The notes below the pieces were generated by a model. The model ran no database searches and was not told where the DNA came from. It saw only the letters and a program-made list of their open reading frames with translations. Shown one piece after another: positions 10,109-19,499 of a stretch of DNA of 64,000 nt. Position numbers and translations under genes: made by a program. The stretch lies in assembly GCA_007693325.1 (NCBI GenBank), contig REDW01000068.1, forward strand, positions 1 through 64,000, given 5' to 3'. The DNA comes from Spirochaetaceae bacterium (GTDB lineage Bacteria; Spirochaetota; Spirochaetia; DSM-27196; PWMO01). Every line of letters starts with the position of its first letter. Position 1 is the stretch's first letter.

Positions 10109-10879
10109 TCAGCCGATGTTGAACAGTCGACAGGTGTTCTGATAGATCTGCTCGGTCAGCTCCTCAAGCGGAATCTCGCGCAGTTCGGCTATGAACCTGG
10201 CGGTTTCCGGCAGATAGGACGGACGGTTGCGCTTGCCGCGGTACGCCGAGGGAACCATGAAGGGACTCTCGGATTCAATCAGCATCCGGTCGAGCGGCAT
10301 GTTCTTTGCAGTATCGTGGAGGTTACGCGCATTGCGGTACGTGACGTTGCCGGCAAACGAAATGTAGAGCTCAATTTCAAGCGCCTCCTGGGCGTAGCTC
10401 CAATCTTCCGAGTAGCAGTGCAGCACGCCGCCGCGCGGCGGTATGCGGTCTTTGAGAATGTCGAGGACGTCGCGTCCGGCATCGCGGTTGTGAATCACCA
10501 CCGGGAAGTCGAGCTTATCCGCCAGTTCCAGCTGCCGGATGAACAACTCGATCTGAGAATCCTTGTTGCCGAACTTGCGGTAGTAGTCCAGGCCGATTTC
10601 ACCCACCGCCACCACGCGTTCGAGTCCGGTGCCTTCTTCAATCAGGGATTCCCAGTCCTTACCCGGGTTGGTCACTTCTGACGGCGACACCCCTACAGCG
10701 TGGTAGACGTGACTCGCGGTACGCAGGTTTTCGTGGATCTGGAAGAAGTCACGCAGGTTATTGCAGATACTGAGAATCCCCTCAACGTGGGCCTGCTTGG
10801 CTTCCTGAACGATGATGAGTTGCTCTATCGGGTCTTCGTTAATCAGCCCGATATGGGCGTGCGAGTCAAACAATTTCAT
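10109..10879 (-). CDS. tatD: TatD-family metal-dependent hydrolase
   Basis: MKLFDSHAHIGLINEDP, VAVGEIGLDYYRKF, PVVIHNRDAGRDVL, LIESESPFMVP. The ORF extends upstream but homology starts at M (10879). Confidence 0.93.
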   Translation of the reverse strand: MKLFDSHAHIGLINEDPIEQLIIVQEAKQAHVEGILSICNNLRDFFQIHENLRTASHVYHAVGVSPSEVTNPGKDWESLIEEGTGLERVVAVGEIGLDYYRKFGNKDSQIELFIRQLELADKLDFPVVIHNRDAGRDVLDILKDRIPPRGGVLHCYSEDWSYAQEALEIELYISFAGNVTYRNARNLHDTAKNMPLDRMLIESESPFMVPSAYRGKRNRPSYLPETARFIAELREIPLEELTEQIYQNTCRLFNIG

Positions 10880-10962
10880 ACAATGCTTCCGTGTGGCGAA
10901 GTTTCGCGTGAGTTTGGTGTACTGGCAAGAAGCGTAGCACATTAGCGCCCGACCGTCAATGT

Positions 10963-10991
10963 TTGACAAACAGATGTGCGCGTGGTAGTGT
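10963..10991 (+). promoter_or_regulatory. Putative sigma70 promoter upstream of the M23-bactofilin cluster
   Basis: TTGACA (10963-10968), 17-bp spacer, TAGTGT (10986-10991), about 65 bp upstream of the ORF start. Confidence 0.4.
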
Positions 10992-11057
10992 TCGAGTGTA
11001 TGTGAAGTGGTGTGTCGCTCTCGATTTACTTCCACGCACAATTAGGATGGTTAGAGT

Positions 11058-12059
11058 TTGCTGACACGAGTGGCGAGCGTTTTTCGAGTGATCTGGCGCG
11101 GCGTTGCAGGTTTCCTGGGAAGGTTCAGGGATCTCGCGCGTCGGCGTTTCACAATAATGCTTATTCCTCACTCCGAACGCAAAGGTGTCAACTTCCAGTT
11201 GAACGCGTTTGTGCTGGCTACGGTGGTCGCAATTGTTCTGCTTGTAGTACTCGGCTTCTTCTATTACTCCACCGTCTATACTGGAGCCGCGCGTCTGGCC
11301 GGTGACAGTAGCCGCGATCTGCAGCACACCGACGAGCAACTCGAGCTGGTGCTGACAGAACTATCGGAAGTGATCCGTGTAGCGCAGGTCTTTGACCGCA
11401 CCCTCGAGGAAACGTTGCAGCGGCTGGAGCTCTCAAACGGCCCGCAAGATGAACAGCAGCGCATCGGCGCCGGAGATCTGTCGGAGTTGTCCGATCTGCA
11501 GGAGGTTGCTGCTGACGAGCTGGCCGAGATTCGCGAGCTGCAGAGTATCGCATCGATGCTGGAGAGCTCGCTGCAGCCGCTTGATCGCATACGCGAATCG
11601 ATCCAGAGCCAGAAAGCGCTACTTGCCGACCTGCCGAATTACTGGCCGGTCTCCGGCGGTCGCGGCCGGATCACCCGTGCGTTCGGGCCCAATATTCACC
11701 CTATTACCAATGAGTGGTTTCTCGGCAAGGGTGTTGAGATCACCGATTCGGTTGGGGTGCCGGTGGTCGCCAGTGCCAACGGCAAGGTCACCGAGTTGGG
11801 TTTTGATCCGAGTTACGGACTCTACGTCTGGATCAGACACAAGTACGGGTTCCGCACGCGCTACTCTCATATGCAGACCATCACTGTCTCGGAGGGAGAA
11901 GAGGTATTTCAGGGGCAGCGTATCGGAACGTTGGGAAGCAGCGGAACCGCCACCGAGCCGTACCTGGACTTCCAGATCTGGTTGGGGACCGACGTAGTGG
12001 ACCCGGCCGCTTTTCTGCAGATCAGTCACGCCCCGATGCGTGTACTGTCGAGCAGGTGA
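11058..12059 (+). CDS. Membrane-anchored M23 (LytM) family protein with degenerate metal site
   Basis: N-terminal TM, coiled coil, C-terminal M23 fold (GRITRAFGPNIHPITNEWFLGKGVEIT...YSHMQ...GTATEPYLDFQ). Confidence 0.88.
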   Translation: MLTRVASVFRVIWRGVAGFLGRFRDLARRRFTIMLIPHSERKGVNFQLNAFVLATVVAIVLLVVLGFFYYSTVYTGAARLAGDSSRDLQHTDEQLELVLTELSEVIRVAQVFDRTLEETLQRLELSNGPQDEQQRIGAGDLSELSDLQEVAADELAEIRELQSIASMLESSLQPLDRIRESIQSQKALLADLPNYWPVSGGRGRITRAFGPNIHPITNEWFLGKGVEITDSVGVPVVASANGKVTELGFDPSYGLYVWIRHKYGFRTRYSHMQTITVSEGEEVFQGQRIGTLGSSGTATEPYLDFQIWLGTDVVDPAAFLQISHAPMRVLSSR

Positions 12060-12074
12060 AGAAGAAGGTACGCA

Positions 12075-12548
12075 ATGCAATACGCAACGGATGACGCGTT
12101 CATCAACTCGATTGTCGGGGAAGGGACGCACTTCCGAGGCCATCTCGAACTTGCCGGGTTGCTGCGCATCGACGGTGATTTCACCGGGTCGATTCGCTCT
12201 GACGGCAAGGTTCTGGTGGGCAAGAACGGGCGCGCGGACTGTACAATCGAGGCTGCTACAGTGGTTATCGGTGGTGTGATTCGCGGATCGGTCTACGCTA
12301 CCGAGAAAGTCATCGTGCTCGCAACCGGCATGGTGTTGGGAAACATCCACTGTCCACGTCTGATCGCCGAGCCGGGAGTGCTGATGGACGGTGAGTTTGC
12401 CGTCAGGGGCGAGGTCGCGACGCATGAGCTGGAGACTACGCGGGGCCGCGGTAAGCGCGGTGCGTTCTGGCTGCAGGAGAGCCGGCCCGAGCAGGCGAGT
12501 TCGGTTGCCAGCGCTTCGCTGCGCCTCGGCGTTTCGTCGCAGGCCTGA
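12075..12548 (+). CDS. Bactofilin family cytoskeletal protein
   Basis: DUF583/bactofilin beta-helix: GTHFRGHLELAGLLRIDGDFTGSIRSDGKVLVGKNGRADCTIEAATVVIGGVIRGSVYATEKV. Confidence 0.9.
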   Translation: MQYATDDAFINSIVGEGTHFRGHLELAGLLRIDGDFTGSIRSDGKVLVGKNGRADCTIEAATVVIGGVIRGSVYATEKVIVLATGMVLGNIHCPRLIAEPGVLMDGEFAVRGEVATHELETTRGRGKRGAFWLQESRPEQASSVASASLRLGVSSQA

Positions 12549-12571
12549 GTTGGGGGCTGAAGGCGGCGGCA

Positions 12572-13060
12572 GTGGCACGGATAGAGAGCGACGGAAGACT
12601 GGAGTTTCGCCCCGGATCACGTGCCTCCAAGGGACGCGACAAGCGCAGCAGCGCGGTCGGTAACGGCTTTTCAACTATCTTTGAGCGCAAGGTGGAGCCG
12701 GCGCAGCCGCTGTTGCCCGAGCCGGCACCGGTGACTACGCTGGAAGAGGCGCAGGAACTGCTGGACGATATTCATCAGCTTGGTGATCGGCTGACCAGAG
12801 AGCAGACATGGTCGGCGTTGCAGAAGTACCGCGAGGCGGTTCGCAGGTTTCTGCACAGCGTAGCCGCGGGGGCTACCGACGTCGAGCAGCACGTCTCCGG
12901 CACCAATGTTCTGAATCGCAAGCGTTTCACCTTGATTCGCACTATAGACCAGAAACTGGAACGGCTGGCGGCGGGGATGTTGCAGACGCAGCAGTCACAA
13001 CTGGAGATGCTGCGTCGGGTTGAGGAGATCCAGGGGCTTCTCGTAGACCTGTTTCATTGA
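12572..13060 (+). CDS. YaaR (DUF327) family protein
   Basis: 'LLDDIHQLGDRLTREQTWSALQKYREAVRRFLHSV' and 'RKRFTLIRTIDQKLERLAAGML'; adjacent to a PSP1 gene as in Firmicute yaaR-yaaT. Confidence 0.8.
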   Translation: MARIESDGRLEFRPGSRASKGRDKRSSAVGNGFSTIFERKVEPAQPLLPEPAPVTTLEEAQELLDDIHQLGDRLTREQTWSALQKYREAVRRFLHSVAAGATDVEQHVSGTNVLNRKRFTLIRTIDQKLERLAAGMLQTQQSQLEMLRRVEEIQGLLVDLFH

Positions 13061-13108
13061 AACGCGCCGCGGCACGAGCACATACGGAGAACAGGCAAGG
13101 GAGCAAAT

Positions 13109-14041
13109 ATGTCCGATCAGCAAGATACCGCGGTTGACTCAGCAGCCGGAGAGCCCAGGGTGGAGATTCCTCAGGGAGGACTCTTCCTGGCCAAGGTGCT
13201 GCACTGCAGCGAAACCGAACTGTGCTCCAATCCCGATAGTCTCAGTCTGTACGAGGGTGACATGGTGATGATCACCACCAAGTACGGCAAGGACATGGCT
13301 ACCGTGCTGGGTCCGGTGTCGGAATCCAACGCCGGAGCGTGGAAAGATGTTCAGACGGTGGAGCGCATCGCAACCGAGACCGACCTGTCGCGCTACAGAG
13401 AGAATCTGCGTCGCGAGGCGCAGGCGTTTGACTCGTGCCGCCGGCGGATCCAGGCACGGCGTCTGGACATGAAGCTGGTGGCCGCGCATTACATCCTCGA
13501 TGAACCCAAGCTGTTGTTCTTCTTCACCGCTGACGGCAGGGTGGATTTCCGCGAGCTTGTCAAGGATCTGGTAGGCGAGTTTCGCATTCGTATTGAACTG
13601 CGTCAGATCGGCGTTCGCGACGAGTCGCGCGTGCTCGGCGGCATAGGAGTCTGCGGCAGAACGCTCTGCTGCCACGGACTGACCGATAAGTTGTGCCCGG
13701 TTTCGATCAAGATGGCCAAGGTGCAGAACCTGAGTCTCAACTCGATGAAGATCTCAGGCCCCTGCGGACGGCTGCTCTGTTGTCTCTACTACGAGCATGA
13801 CTTCTACGTGGGTGAGAAGCAGAGATTTCCCGACGAAGGAATCCGGATTCCGTACGACGAGACCGTCTTTCGCATAACCGAAGTCAACATCATCTCGCGC
13901 CAGGTCCGCCTCGCCGGTGAAGACGGCCGCTATATCAGTCTGCCGGTCTGCCGTTTCGAGCGTGACCCGCAGACGCGCCGCTGGAAAATCCTCGACGGCG
14001 CTGAGTGTCCGGCGGTCGGTAACCCGGAGTTGTCCGGTTAG
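13109..14041 (+). CDS. PSP1 domain protein (YaaT/RicT-like)
   Basis: RRIQARRLDMKLVAAHYILDEPKLLFFFTADGRVDFRELVKDL, GRTLCCHG, SLNSMKISGPCGRLLCCLYYE. Confidence 0.9.
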   Translation: MSDQQDTAVDSAAGEPRVEIPQGGLFLAKVLHCSETELCSNPDSLSLYEGDMVMITTKYGKDMATVLGPVSESNAGAWKDVQTVERIATETDLSRYRENLRREAQAFDSCRRRIQARRLDMKLVAAHYILDEPKLLFFFTADGRVDFRELVKDLVGEFRIRIELRQIGVRDESRVLGGIGVCGRTLCCHGLTDKLCPVSIKMAKVQNLSLNSMKISGPCGRLLCCLYYEHDFYVGEKQRFPDEGIRIPYDETVFRITEVNIISRQVRLAGEDGRYISLPVCRFERDPQTRRWKILDGAECPAVGNPELSG

Positions 14042-14086
14042 CCTGCGGCTGCCGGCCGGCGAGGCGGCCGTGGATGTGTGGAGCTG

Positions 14087-16180
14087 TCAGCTCTGGTACT
14101 GCAGCCGGTAGAGGTTGTAGTACAGGCCACGCTGTGCCAGTAACTCTTCGTGGGTACCGGCTTCAGCCAGTTCGCCGGCTGACAATACCAGGATCCGGTC
14201 CGCGTTCTTGATAGTAGAAAGCCGATGAGCGATTACCAGTGACGTGCGTCCGGCCAGCAGTTTGCGGATTCCGGATTGGATCAGCGTCTCGGTTTCGGTA
14301 TCGACGCTTGCGGTGGCTTCGTCCAGAATGATTACACGCGGATCGTGCGCCAGCACGCGCGCAAAGGCGATCAACTGGCGCTGGCCGGTGGAGATGTTGG
14401 CGGCGCCTTCGTCGAGGACGGTTTGGTAGCCGTGAGGCAGTGAAGCGATGAAATGGTCGGCCTGTACTACACGGGCAGCCTCCAATACCCGCTGGTCGCT
14501 GATATCGGCTCCCAGACGGATGTTCTCGGCAACGGTGTCGTTGAACAGAAACACGTCCTGCTGAATCGGCTGGACCGCAGAACGCAGCTGATGCAGCGGA
14601 ACGTCGCGTATGTCGACGCCGTCGAGCCGGATGGAACCGCTGTCAACGTCCCACAGACGGGTTACCAGGTTGGCTATGGTGGTCTTGCCGGCGCCGGTGT
14701 AGCCCACAATTGCAACGGTTTGTCCTGCAGCTACGTGAAAGCTGACCTCGCTGAGTACCGATTCTCCGCTGCGATAGGAAAAGGACACCGAGTCGAACTC
14801 CAACTCGCCGCGAAGCGGAAGCGGCAAGTGTGTGGTGCCGTTGTCTTCCACTCTGTCGACAACGTCCAGCAGTTCGAATACGCGTTCGCTGCCGGCCATC
14901 GCGCTCTGCAGCACCACAAATCGATCCGAAATATCCATCAGCTGCTGGTAGAACCGCTTGGCCAGGTCGATGAACGCGATCAGGATCCCCAGCGATACCA
15001 CTCCCAGCGAGAGAAAGCGGGCGCCAAAGTAGACTATTGCGGCCAGGGAGACCGACGAGAGCAGATCCACAATCGGGCGGAACACCGCAAACACGTACAT
15101 TTCACTGAGACTGGCCTGCATAAGTTTGCCGTTGCGCTGCTGGAACTCGTGGTTAACCTGTGCTTCGCGTACAAACATCTGAACAACCGCCATGCCGGAG
15201 ATGTGTTCAGCCAGATAGGCGTTGACCTTGGAGACCCACTGGCGTACCCCACGGAAGGCGTCGCGCGCCTTTTTGCGGAAGATCAGGGTCAGGATCAGTA
15301 CCGGTGGCAGCGTTGCCACGGTGACCAGTGCCATGCGGGAACTCAGCAGAAACATCGTCACAATAACGCCCGTCATGACGGCCAGATTCTTCAGCAGGCT
15401 GACCACGGTATTGGTGAACAATTCATTGATCGTCTCGACGTCGTTGGTCAGTCGGGTTACCAGTTTGCCAACGGCGTGCGCATTGAGAAAGGAGAGCGAC
15501 TGATGGATAGTGTGGTCCCAGAGCTGCAGTCGCATATCCTTCATCACTCCCTGACCGGCGTACGCTATCAGGTAGACCTGCAGAAACGCCGTTATCAACA
15601 CGGTCATCAGCAGTCCCAGAAACAGCATCGACATGCGTTTTACGCCGGCAATGTCATCGGCGCGCAGCGCCGCGCGCGTCTGAGCGGAGAGATCCTGCAG
15701 CTGGCGGTCCTCGATGGCGGCGTGAGTCTCAGAACGCTCGAAGCGCTCGGGATAGCGCTGGACAACCTCGAGCGCTTGCGGGTAGTCGATCCGCGTCACG
15801 GTGAAGGTCTGTTGGCTGAGAACGCCGCTGTCGCGCAGGCGGCGCTGCTCGAGCTGGGCGATATCGTTGAGATTTACTTCCAGCAGATAGATAAACTCAC
15901 CGATACGCACGCCGTCGCGTGCGGCGATCTCTGCCAGCTGCTGGTGCTCCTCCAGCTGGTCGACCGCGCTACGCCGCGCGGTGGCAACCAGGTGGCGGTC
16001 TACGCTGCGCTGCAGCACTACCGGCAGCAGCAGTTCGGCGGCAGTTGAAAAAGCCAGTGCAATCAGCGCCAGGATCACCGCGAGGCGGTACGGCTTGAGG
16101 TACGCCAGCAGCCGGCGAACGACAACCGGGTTGTACCCGGTGACAATGCGTTCATTTTCCTGCAGAACCGGTTCAGACAT
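14087..16180 (-). CDS. ABC exporter half-transporter (TMD-NBD) with large loop insertion
   Basis: Walker A GYTGAGKTT, signature ISTGQRQ, Walker B VIILDEATASVD, AHRLSTIK. Start MSEPVLQENERIV at 16180. Confidence 0.92.
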   Translation of the reverse strand: MSEPVLQENERIVTGYNPVVVRRLLAYLKPYRLAVILALIALAFSTAAELLLPVVLQRSVDRHLVATARRSAVDQLEEHQQLAEIAARDGVRIGEFIYLLEVNLNDIAQLEQRRLRDSGVLSQQTFTVTRIDYPQALEVVQRYPERFERSETHAAIEDRQLQDLSAQTRAALRADDIAGVKRMSMLFLGLLMTVLITAFLQVYLIAYAGQGVMKDMRLQLWDHTIHQSLSFLNAHAVGKLVTRLTNDVETINELFTNTVVSLLKNLAVMTGVIVTMFLLSSRMALVTVATLPPVLILTLIFRKKARDAFRGVRQWVSKVNAYLAEHISGMAVVQMFVREAQVNHEFQQRNGKLMQASLSEMYVFAVFRPIVDLLSSVSLAAIVYFGARFLSLGVVSLGILIAFIDLAKRFYQQLMDISDRFVVLQSAMAGSERVFELLDVVDRVEDNGTTHLPLPLRGELEFDSVSFSYRSGESVLSEVSFHVAAGQTVAIVGYTGAGKTTIANLVTRLWDVDSGSIRLDGVDIRDVPLHQLRSAVQPIQQDVFLFNDTVAENIRLGADISDQRVLEAARVVQADHFIASLPHGYQTVLDEGAANISTGQRQLIAFARVLAHDPRVIILDEATASVDTETETLIQSGIRKLLAGRTSLVIAHRLSTIKNADRILVLSAGELAEAGTHEELLAQRGLYYNLYRLQYQS

Positions 16181-16181
16181 G

Positions 16182-17945
16182 CTATTCCCGCGACCTCTGG
16201 TGTTCCAGCTGCTGAAGATCGTAAATCTCGCGGTAGAGGCCATCAACATCCTGCAGCAGCCGGGCGTGACTGCCGTACTGCACGATGCGTCCGCGATCGA
16301 GCACCGCGACGGTATCGGCGTACTGTAGCGCCGAGATGCGGTGCGAGATCAGGATGGTGCTCTTGCCTCTGCGGTATTCGAGTACCGCTTCCAGGATCTT
16401 CTCTTCGCTTTCGGTATCAACGGCTGAAAGCGCGTCGTCAAGAATCAGGATATCGGGATTCTTGGCCAGCGCACGCGAAATCGCGATGCGTTGTTTCTGG
16501 CCGCCGGACAGGGTGACACCGCGCTCGCCAACAACAGTGTCGAAACCATCCGAAAAGTTGCCAATGTCGCGGCTGATGGTCGAGATGTCGGCAACCCGCT
16601 GCAGTTCCTCGTTACTCAGCTGGTCTCGTGCAAAGGCGATGTTCTCGCGAATAGTTGCCGAGAACAGAAACGTATCCTGCGGCACAATGCCGAAGCGTTG
16701 GCGCAGCCACGCCAGGTCGTAGTCTCGCACATCGACACCACCCAGGAATACGCTGCCCGACGGCGGATCGACAAGCCGCGGCAAGGTCTTGATCAGAGTG
16801 GATTTCCCCGATCCGGTACGCCCCAGGATACCGAGCATCCTGCCTTCGGGCAGTTCGAGGCTTATGCTTCTGAGCGCGGGCTCATCGCTGGAAGGATAGG
16901 TGAGCGACAGCTGCTCGATGCGCAGATCGAGATTGGGGGTGCGGCTCAGGGCACCAATAGGCGAAACAATATCCGGCGGCTCGCGCAGGATGGCATTGAT
17001 CCTGCCCAGCGAGGCGGCACCCCGCGCCAGTACATTGACCGTGAACCCGGCACCGAGCATCGGCCACGCCAGCATCGCCAGATAGCTCATGGTTGCCACA
17101 AAGTCCCCGGCGGAGATCTCGCCCGAGATCACGCGGTATCCGCCGAAGCGCAACAGCAGCAGCGTAGTGAGGCCCGAGAGAAAGGTTACCATCGGGAAAA
17201 ACAGTCCCCACAGCCGAATGTAGCGCAAGTTGCGTTCGCGGTACTGCAGGTTGGTCTCTTCAAATTTCTGCTTGAAGTAGTCTTCTTTTACGAAAGACTT
17301 GATCACACGCACCCCGGCGATGCTCTCCTGGGTGCGTTCGCTCAGGTGGGAGAAGCCCTCCTGAACGTCACGAAACAGGCGCGTCACCAGGCGGCCGGCA
17401 AAAATAATCATCACCGTAATCAAGGGTAGCGGGATGATTGTGATTGCGGCCAGCTGCACATTCTGGCTGAAGAGGATTACCAGAATGGCCAACGTCATGA
17501 ACACGCCGTCGATGAACGCCACCAGTGCAATACCGGTGGCCATGCGGATAGACTGCATATCGTTGGTTGCGCGCGCCATGATGTCACCGGTACGCGCTGT
17601 GGCGTAGTAACGCGGTGAGAGTACCAGCAGATGGTCGAAAAGCCGGTTGCGCAGTTCAGCCTCGATGCGGCGTGAAGCGCCGTGAATGAAGTAGCGCCAG
17701 CCGAAACGTCCTACGGCTATTACCACCGATACCACGATCAGTGTGATCATCAGCGTGCCGATATGCGCGGTGGTGAAGCTGCCCGAAACCATGGTATCGA
17801 CCGCCTGGCGTACAAATTGCGGAATGAAGAGTTGACCACCGGAGGTCACGATCAGGCACAGCACCCCCACAATGTAGAACCAGCGGTAACGCCATGCGTA
17901 CGGTATCAGGGTCCGATACTCGGAGAATGTCGAAGCCTCAGCCAC
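16182..17945 (-). CDS. ABC exporter half-transporter (TMD-NBD), heterodimer partner
   Basis: Walker A GRTGSGKST, signature LSGGQKQR, Walker B ILILDDALSAVD, SHRISALQ; directly upstream of the other half-transporter. Confidence 0.92.
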   Translation of the reverse strand: MAEASTFSEYRTLIPYAWRYRWFYIVGVLCLIVTSGGQLFIPQFVRQAVDTMVSGSFTTAHIGTLMITLIVVSVVIAVGRFGWRYFIHGASRRIEAELRNRLFDHLLVLSPRYYATARTGDIMARATNDMQSIRMATGIALVAFIDGVFMTLAILVILFSQNVQLAAITIIPLPLITVMIIFAGRLVTRLFRDVQEGFSHLSERTQESIAGVRVIKSFVKEDYFKQKFEETNLQYRERNLRYIRLWGLFFPMVTFLSGLTTLLLLRFGGYRVISGEISAGDFVATMSYLAMLAWPMLGAGFTVNVLARGAASLGRINAILREPPDIVSPIGALSRTPNLDLRIEQLSLTYPSSDEPALRSISLELPEGRMLGILGRTGSGKSTLIKTLPRLVDPPSGSVFLGGVDVRDYDLAWLRQRFGIVPQDTFLFSATIRENIAFARDQLSNEELQRVADISTISRDIGNFSDGFDTVVGERGVTLSGGQKQRIAISRALAKNPDILILDDALSAVDTESEEKILEAVLEYRRGKSTILISHRISALQYADTVAVLDRGRIVQYGSHARLLQDVDGLYREIYDLQQLEHQRSRE

Positions 17946-18684
17946 GATGCCACACGTCCAGTTGATTGCGAATCGCGGCTTCAGCCGCTTTGACGGTCCT
18001 TGTCACGCCGGACTTGGAAGCATCGGCGGGGAAAACCTGCAGTATTTTGGTGCGGAAGACCACGTTCCGGCCGCGCGCCGAGAGATCGAGCAGGTGAGAT
18101 GCCTGGTAGCCCCCATCAACGGCCAGCGCCACCACCGGAAGCGGATTGATCGACAGAATTCTGCGAATAGCGCCCGACTGGAACGGTAGTACCTGTCCCG
18201 AACGCGATCGCGTACCCTCGGCAAAAATGACAGGGCAGGAGCCGGTGCGTGAGCGGCGCGCAAGCCGGTCGAGTTCGCGCATAGTCTGGTCACGGTTGCT
18301 ACGCCGGTCGATAAGTGCGTGGCGCTGCAGGCGCAGCACCATCGAGACCGCGGGGAACCATTTGCCCAGTTCTTTCTTGGCAACAAAACGCACCGGATGC
18401 TGCGGAAGAGCCAGCTTCACCGCAACGATGTCGATCAGCGACTGGTGGTTGACTACGACCACGAAATGGTCGGGAAGGGTGATCTCAGGGGTTCGCTCGA
18501 TGACAATCCGTAGCCCGAGGTAGACTCGCGCCAGATTGAACAGCGAATGCGCCATGTGATGAATGTAGCGGTCGGCGTAGTCGCGCGCCCATTGGTAGCG
18601 CCACAGGGCACGAAGCTTCATTTGCAGGTCCCAGTAGAACAGTATTCCCAGCAGGCTTGCCCCAAACGTGATCGAACGTATCAC
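17938..18684 (-). CDS. plsC: 1-acyl-sn-glycerol-3-phosphate acyltransferase (PlsC family)
   Basis: VVVVNHQSLIDIVAVKLALP (NHxxxxD) and FAEGTRSRSGQVLPFQSG. Confidence 0.88.
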   Translation of the reverse strand: MIRSITFGASLLGILFYWDLQMKLRALWRYQWARDYADRYIHHMAHSLFNLARVYLGLRIVIERTPEITLPDHFVVVVNHQSLIDIVAVKLALPQHPVRFVAKKELGKWFPAVSMVLRLQRHALIDRRSNRDQTMRELDRLARRSRTGSCPVIFAEGTRSRSGQVLPFQSGAIRRILSINPLPVVALAVDGGYQASHLLDLSARGRNVVFRTKILQVFPADASKSGVTRTVKAAEAAIRNQLDVWHRG

Positions 18685-18746
18685 TATAACCTCGGGCTCA
18701 ATCTACCGCGAATACAACGAAAAGGAAAGAAGCCTGCCGGCTCAGC

Positions 18747-18775
18747 TTGACAGCAGTGGTAGGATTTGGTAACGT
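18747..18775 (+). promoter_or_regulatory. Putative sigma70 promoter for rpsT
   Basis: TTGACA (18747-18752), 17-bp spacer, TAACGT (18770-18775). Confidence 0.45.
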
Positions 18776-18804
18776 TTCAATTCACTGCACGGTAACGTGT
18801 TCTA

Positions 18805-19092
18805 ATGCACAGGAGGAATCCACGTTTGATTGTTAAAGGTTCGGCGGCAAAACGCCACAGACAGAGTGAAAAAGCGCGCGTCCGCCACAAGAGTGAGCGC
18901 AGCCAGGTGCGCAGCAGCATTCGTCGCTTCCTTGAAGCGCTGAAAGCCGGTGACCAGGAGCTTGCCAGGGAGCACTATCTCGCAGTCACCAAACTGATTG
19001 ATTCCGCCGTCCACAAGGGCGTATATCACAGGAACACCGCCGCGCGGACGAAGTCTCGACTGCAGAAGAAGCTCAACGCACTCGCTTCGTAG
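18805..19092 (+). CDS. rpsT: 30S ribosomal protein S20
   Basis: KGSAAKRHRQSEKARVRHKSERSQVRSSIRRFLEAL...VHKGVYHRNTAARTKSRLQKKLNAL. Start may be a downstream TTG. Confidence 0.93.
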   Translation: MHRRNPRLIVKGSAAKRHRQSEKARVRHKSERSQVRSSIRRFLEALKAGDQELAREHYLAVTKLIDSAVHKGVYHRNTAARTKSRLQKKLNALAS

Positions 19093-19195
19093 CCTCAGCC
19101 GGAGTCCCGCACTCCGGTGTATCTCATGCGCGGCTGATACGAGGCAGATCGACTGCGCGTAACCACGAGGCATCATTTTTTAAAAGAGGGGAGCT

Positions 19196-19498
19196 GTGGC
19201 ACACAATAAACTCACCAAGGCGGAAATCGTCGATCGAATTTCTGAACAGGCTGATGTTAACAAGAAGGAGATCCAGGCAATTGTGGATGCCTTTTTCACG
19301 CACGTGAAGGCGGCGCTGCTGGAGGACCGCGTGGTGGAATTCCGCGGTTTCGGTACCTTTGAGGTTCGTACCCGCAAGGGTCGAGAACGTGCCAGGAATC
19401 CCAAGACCGGGGAAACCGTGCGTGTGCAGAACCACGGTGTGGTGGTGTTTCGTCCGGGCAAAGAGCTGAAAGAAGCAGCGTGGGAATTGCGGGACTAG
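19196..19498 (+). CDS. HU/IHF-family DNA-binding protein
   Basis: GTG start; KLTKAEIVDRISEQADVNKKEIQAIVDAFF...VEFRGFGTFEVRTRKGRERARNPKTGETV. Confidence 0.96.
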   Translation: MAHNKLTKAEIVDRISEQADVNKKEIQAIVDAFFTHVKAALLEDRVVEFRGFGTFEVRTRKGRERARNPKTGETVRVQNHGVVVFRPGKELKEAAWELRD

Positions 19499-19499
19499 T

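Noticed and set aside
14453-16048. 531-aa plus-strand ORF antisense to the ABC exporter
   Set aside because: Composition is His/Gln/Arg-rich as expected from reverse-strand translation; no domain signal; the opposing ORF has full ABC motifs.
16491-17429. 312-aa plus-strand ORF antisense to the second ABC half-transporter
   Set aside because: Low-complexity antisense translation without family motifs.
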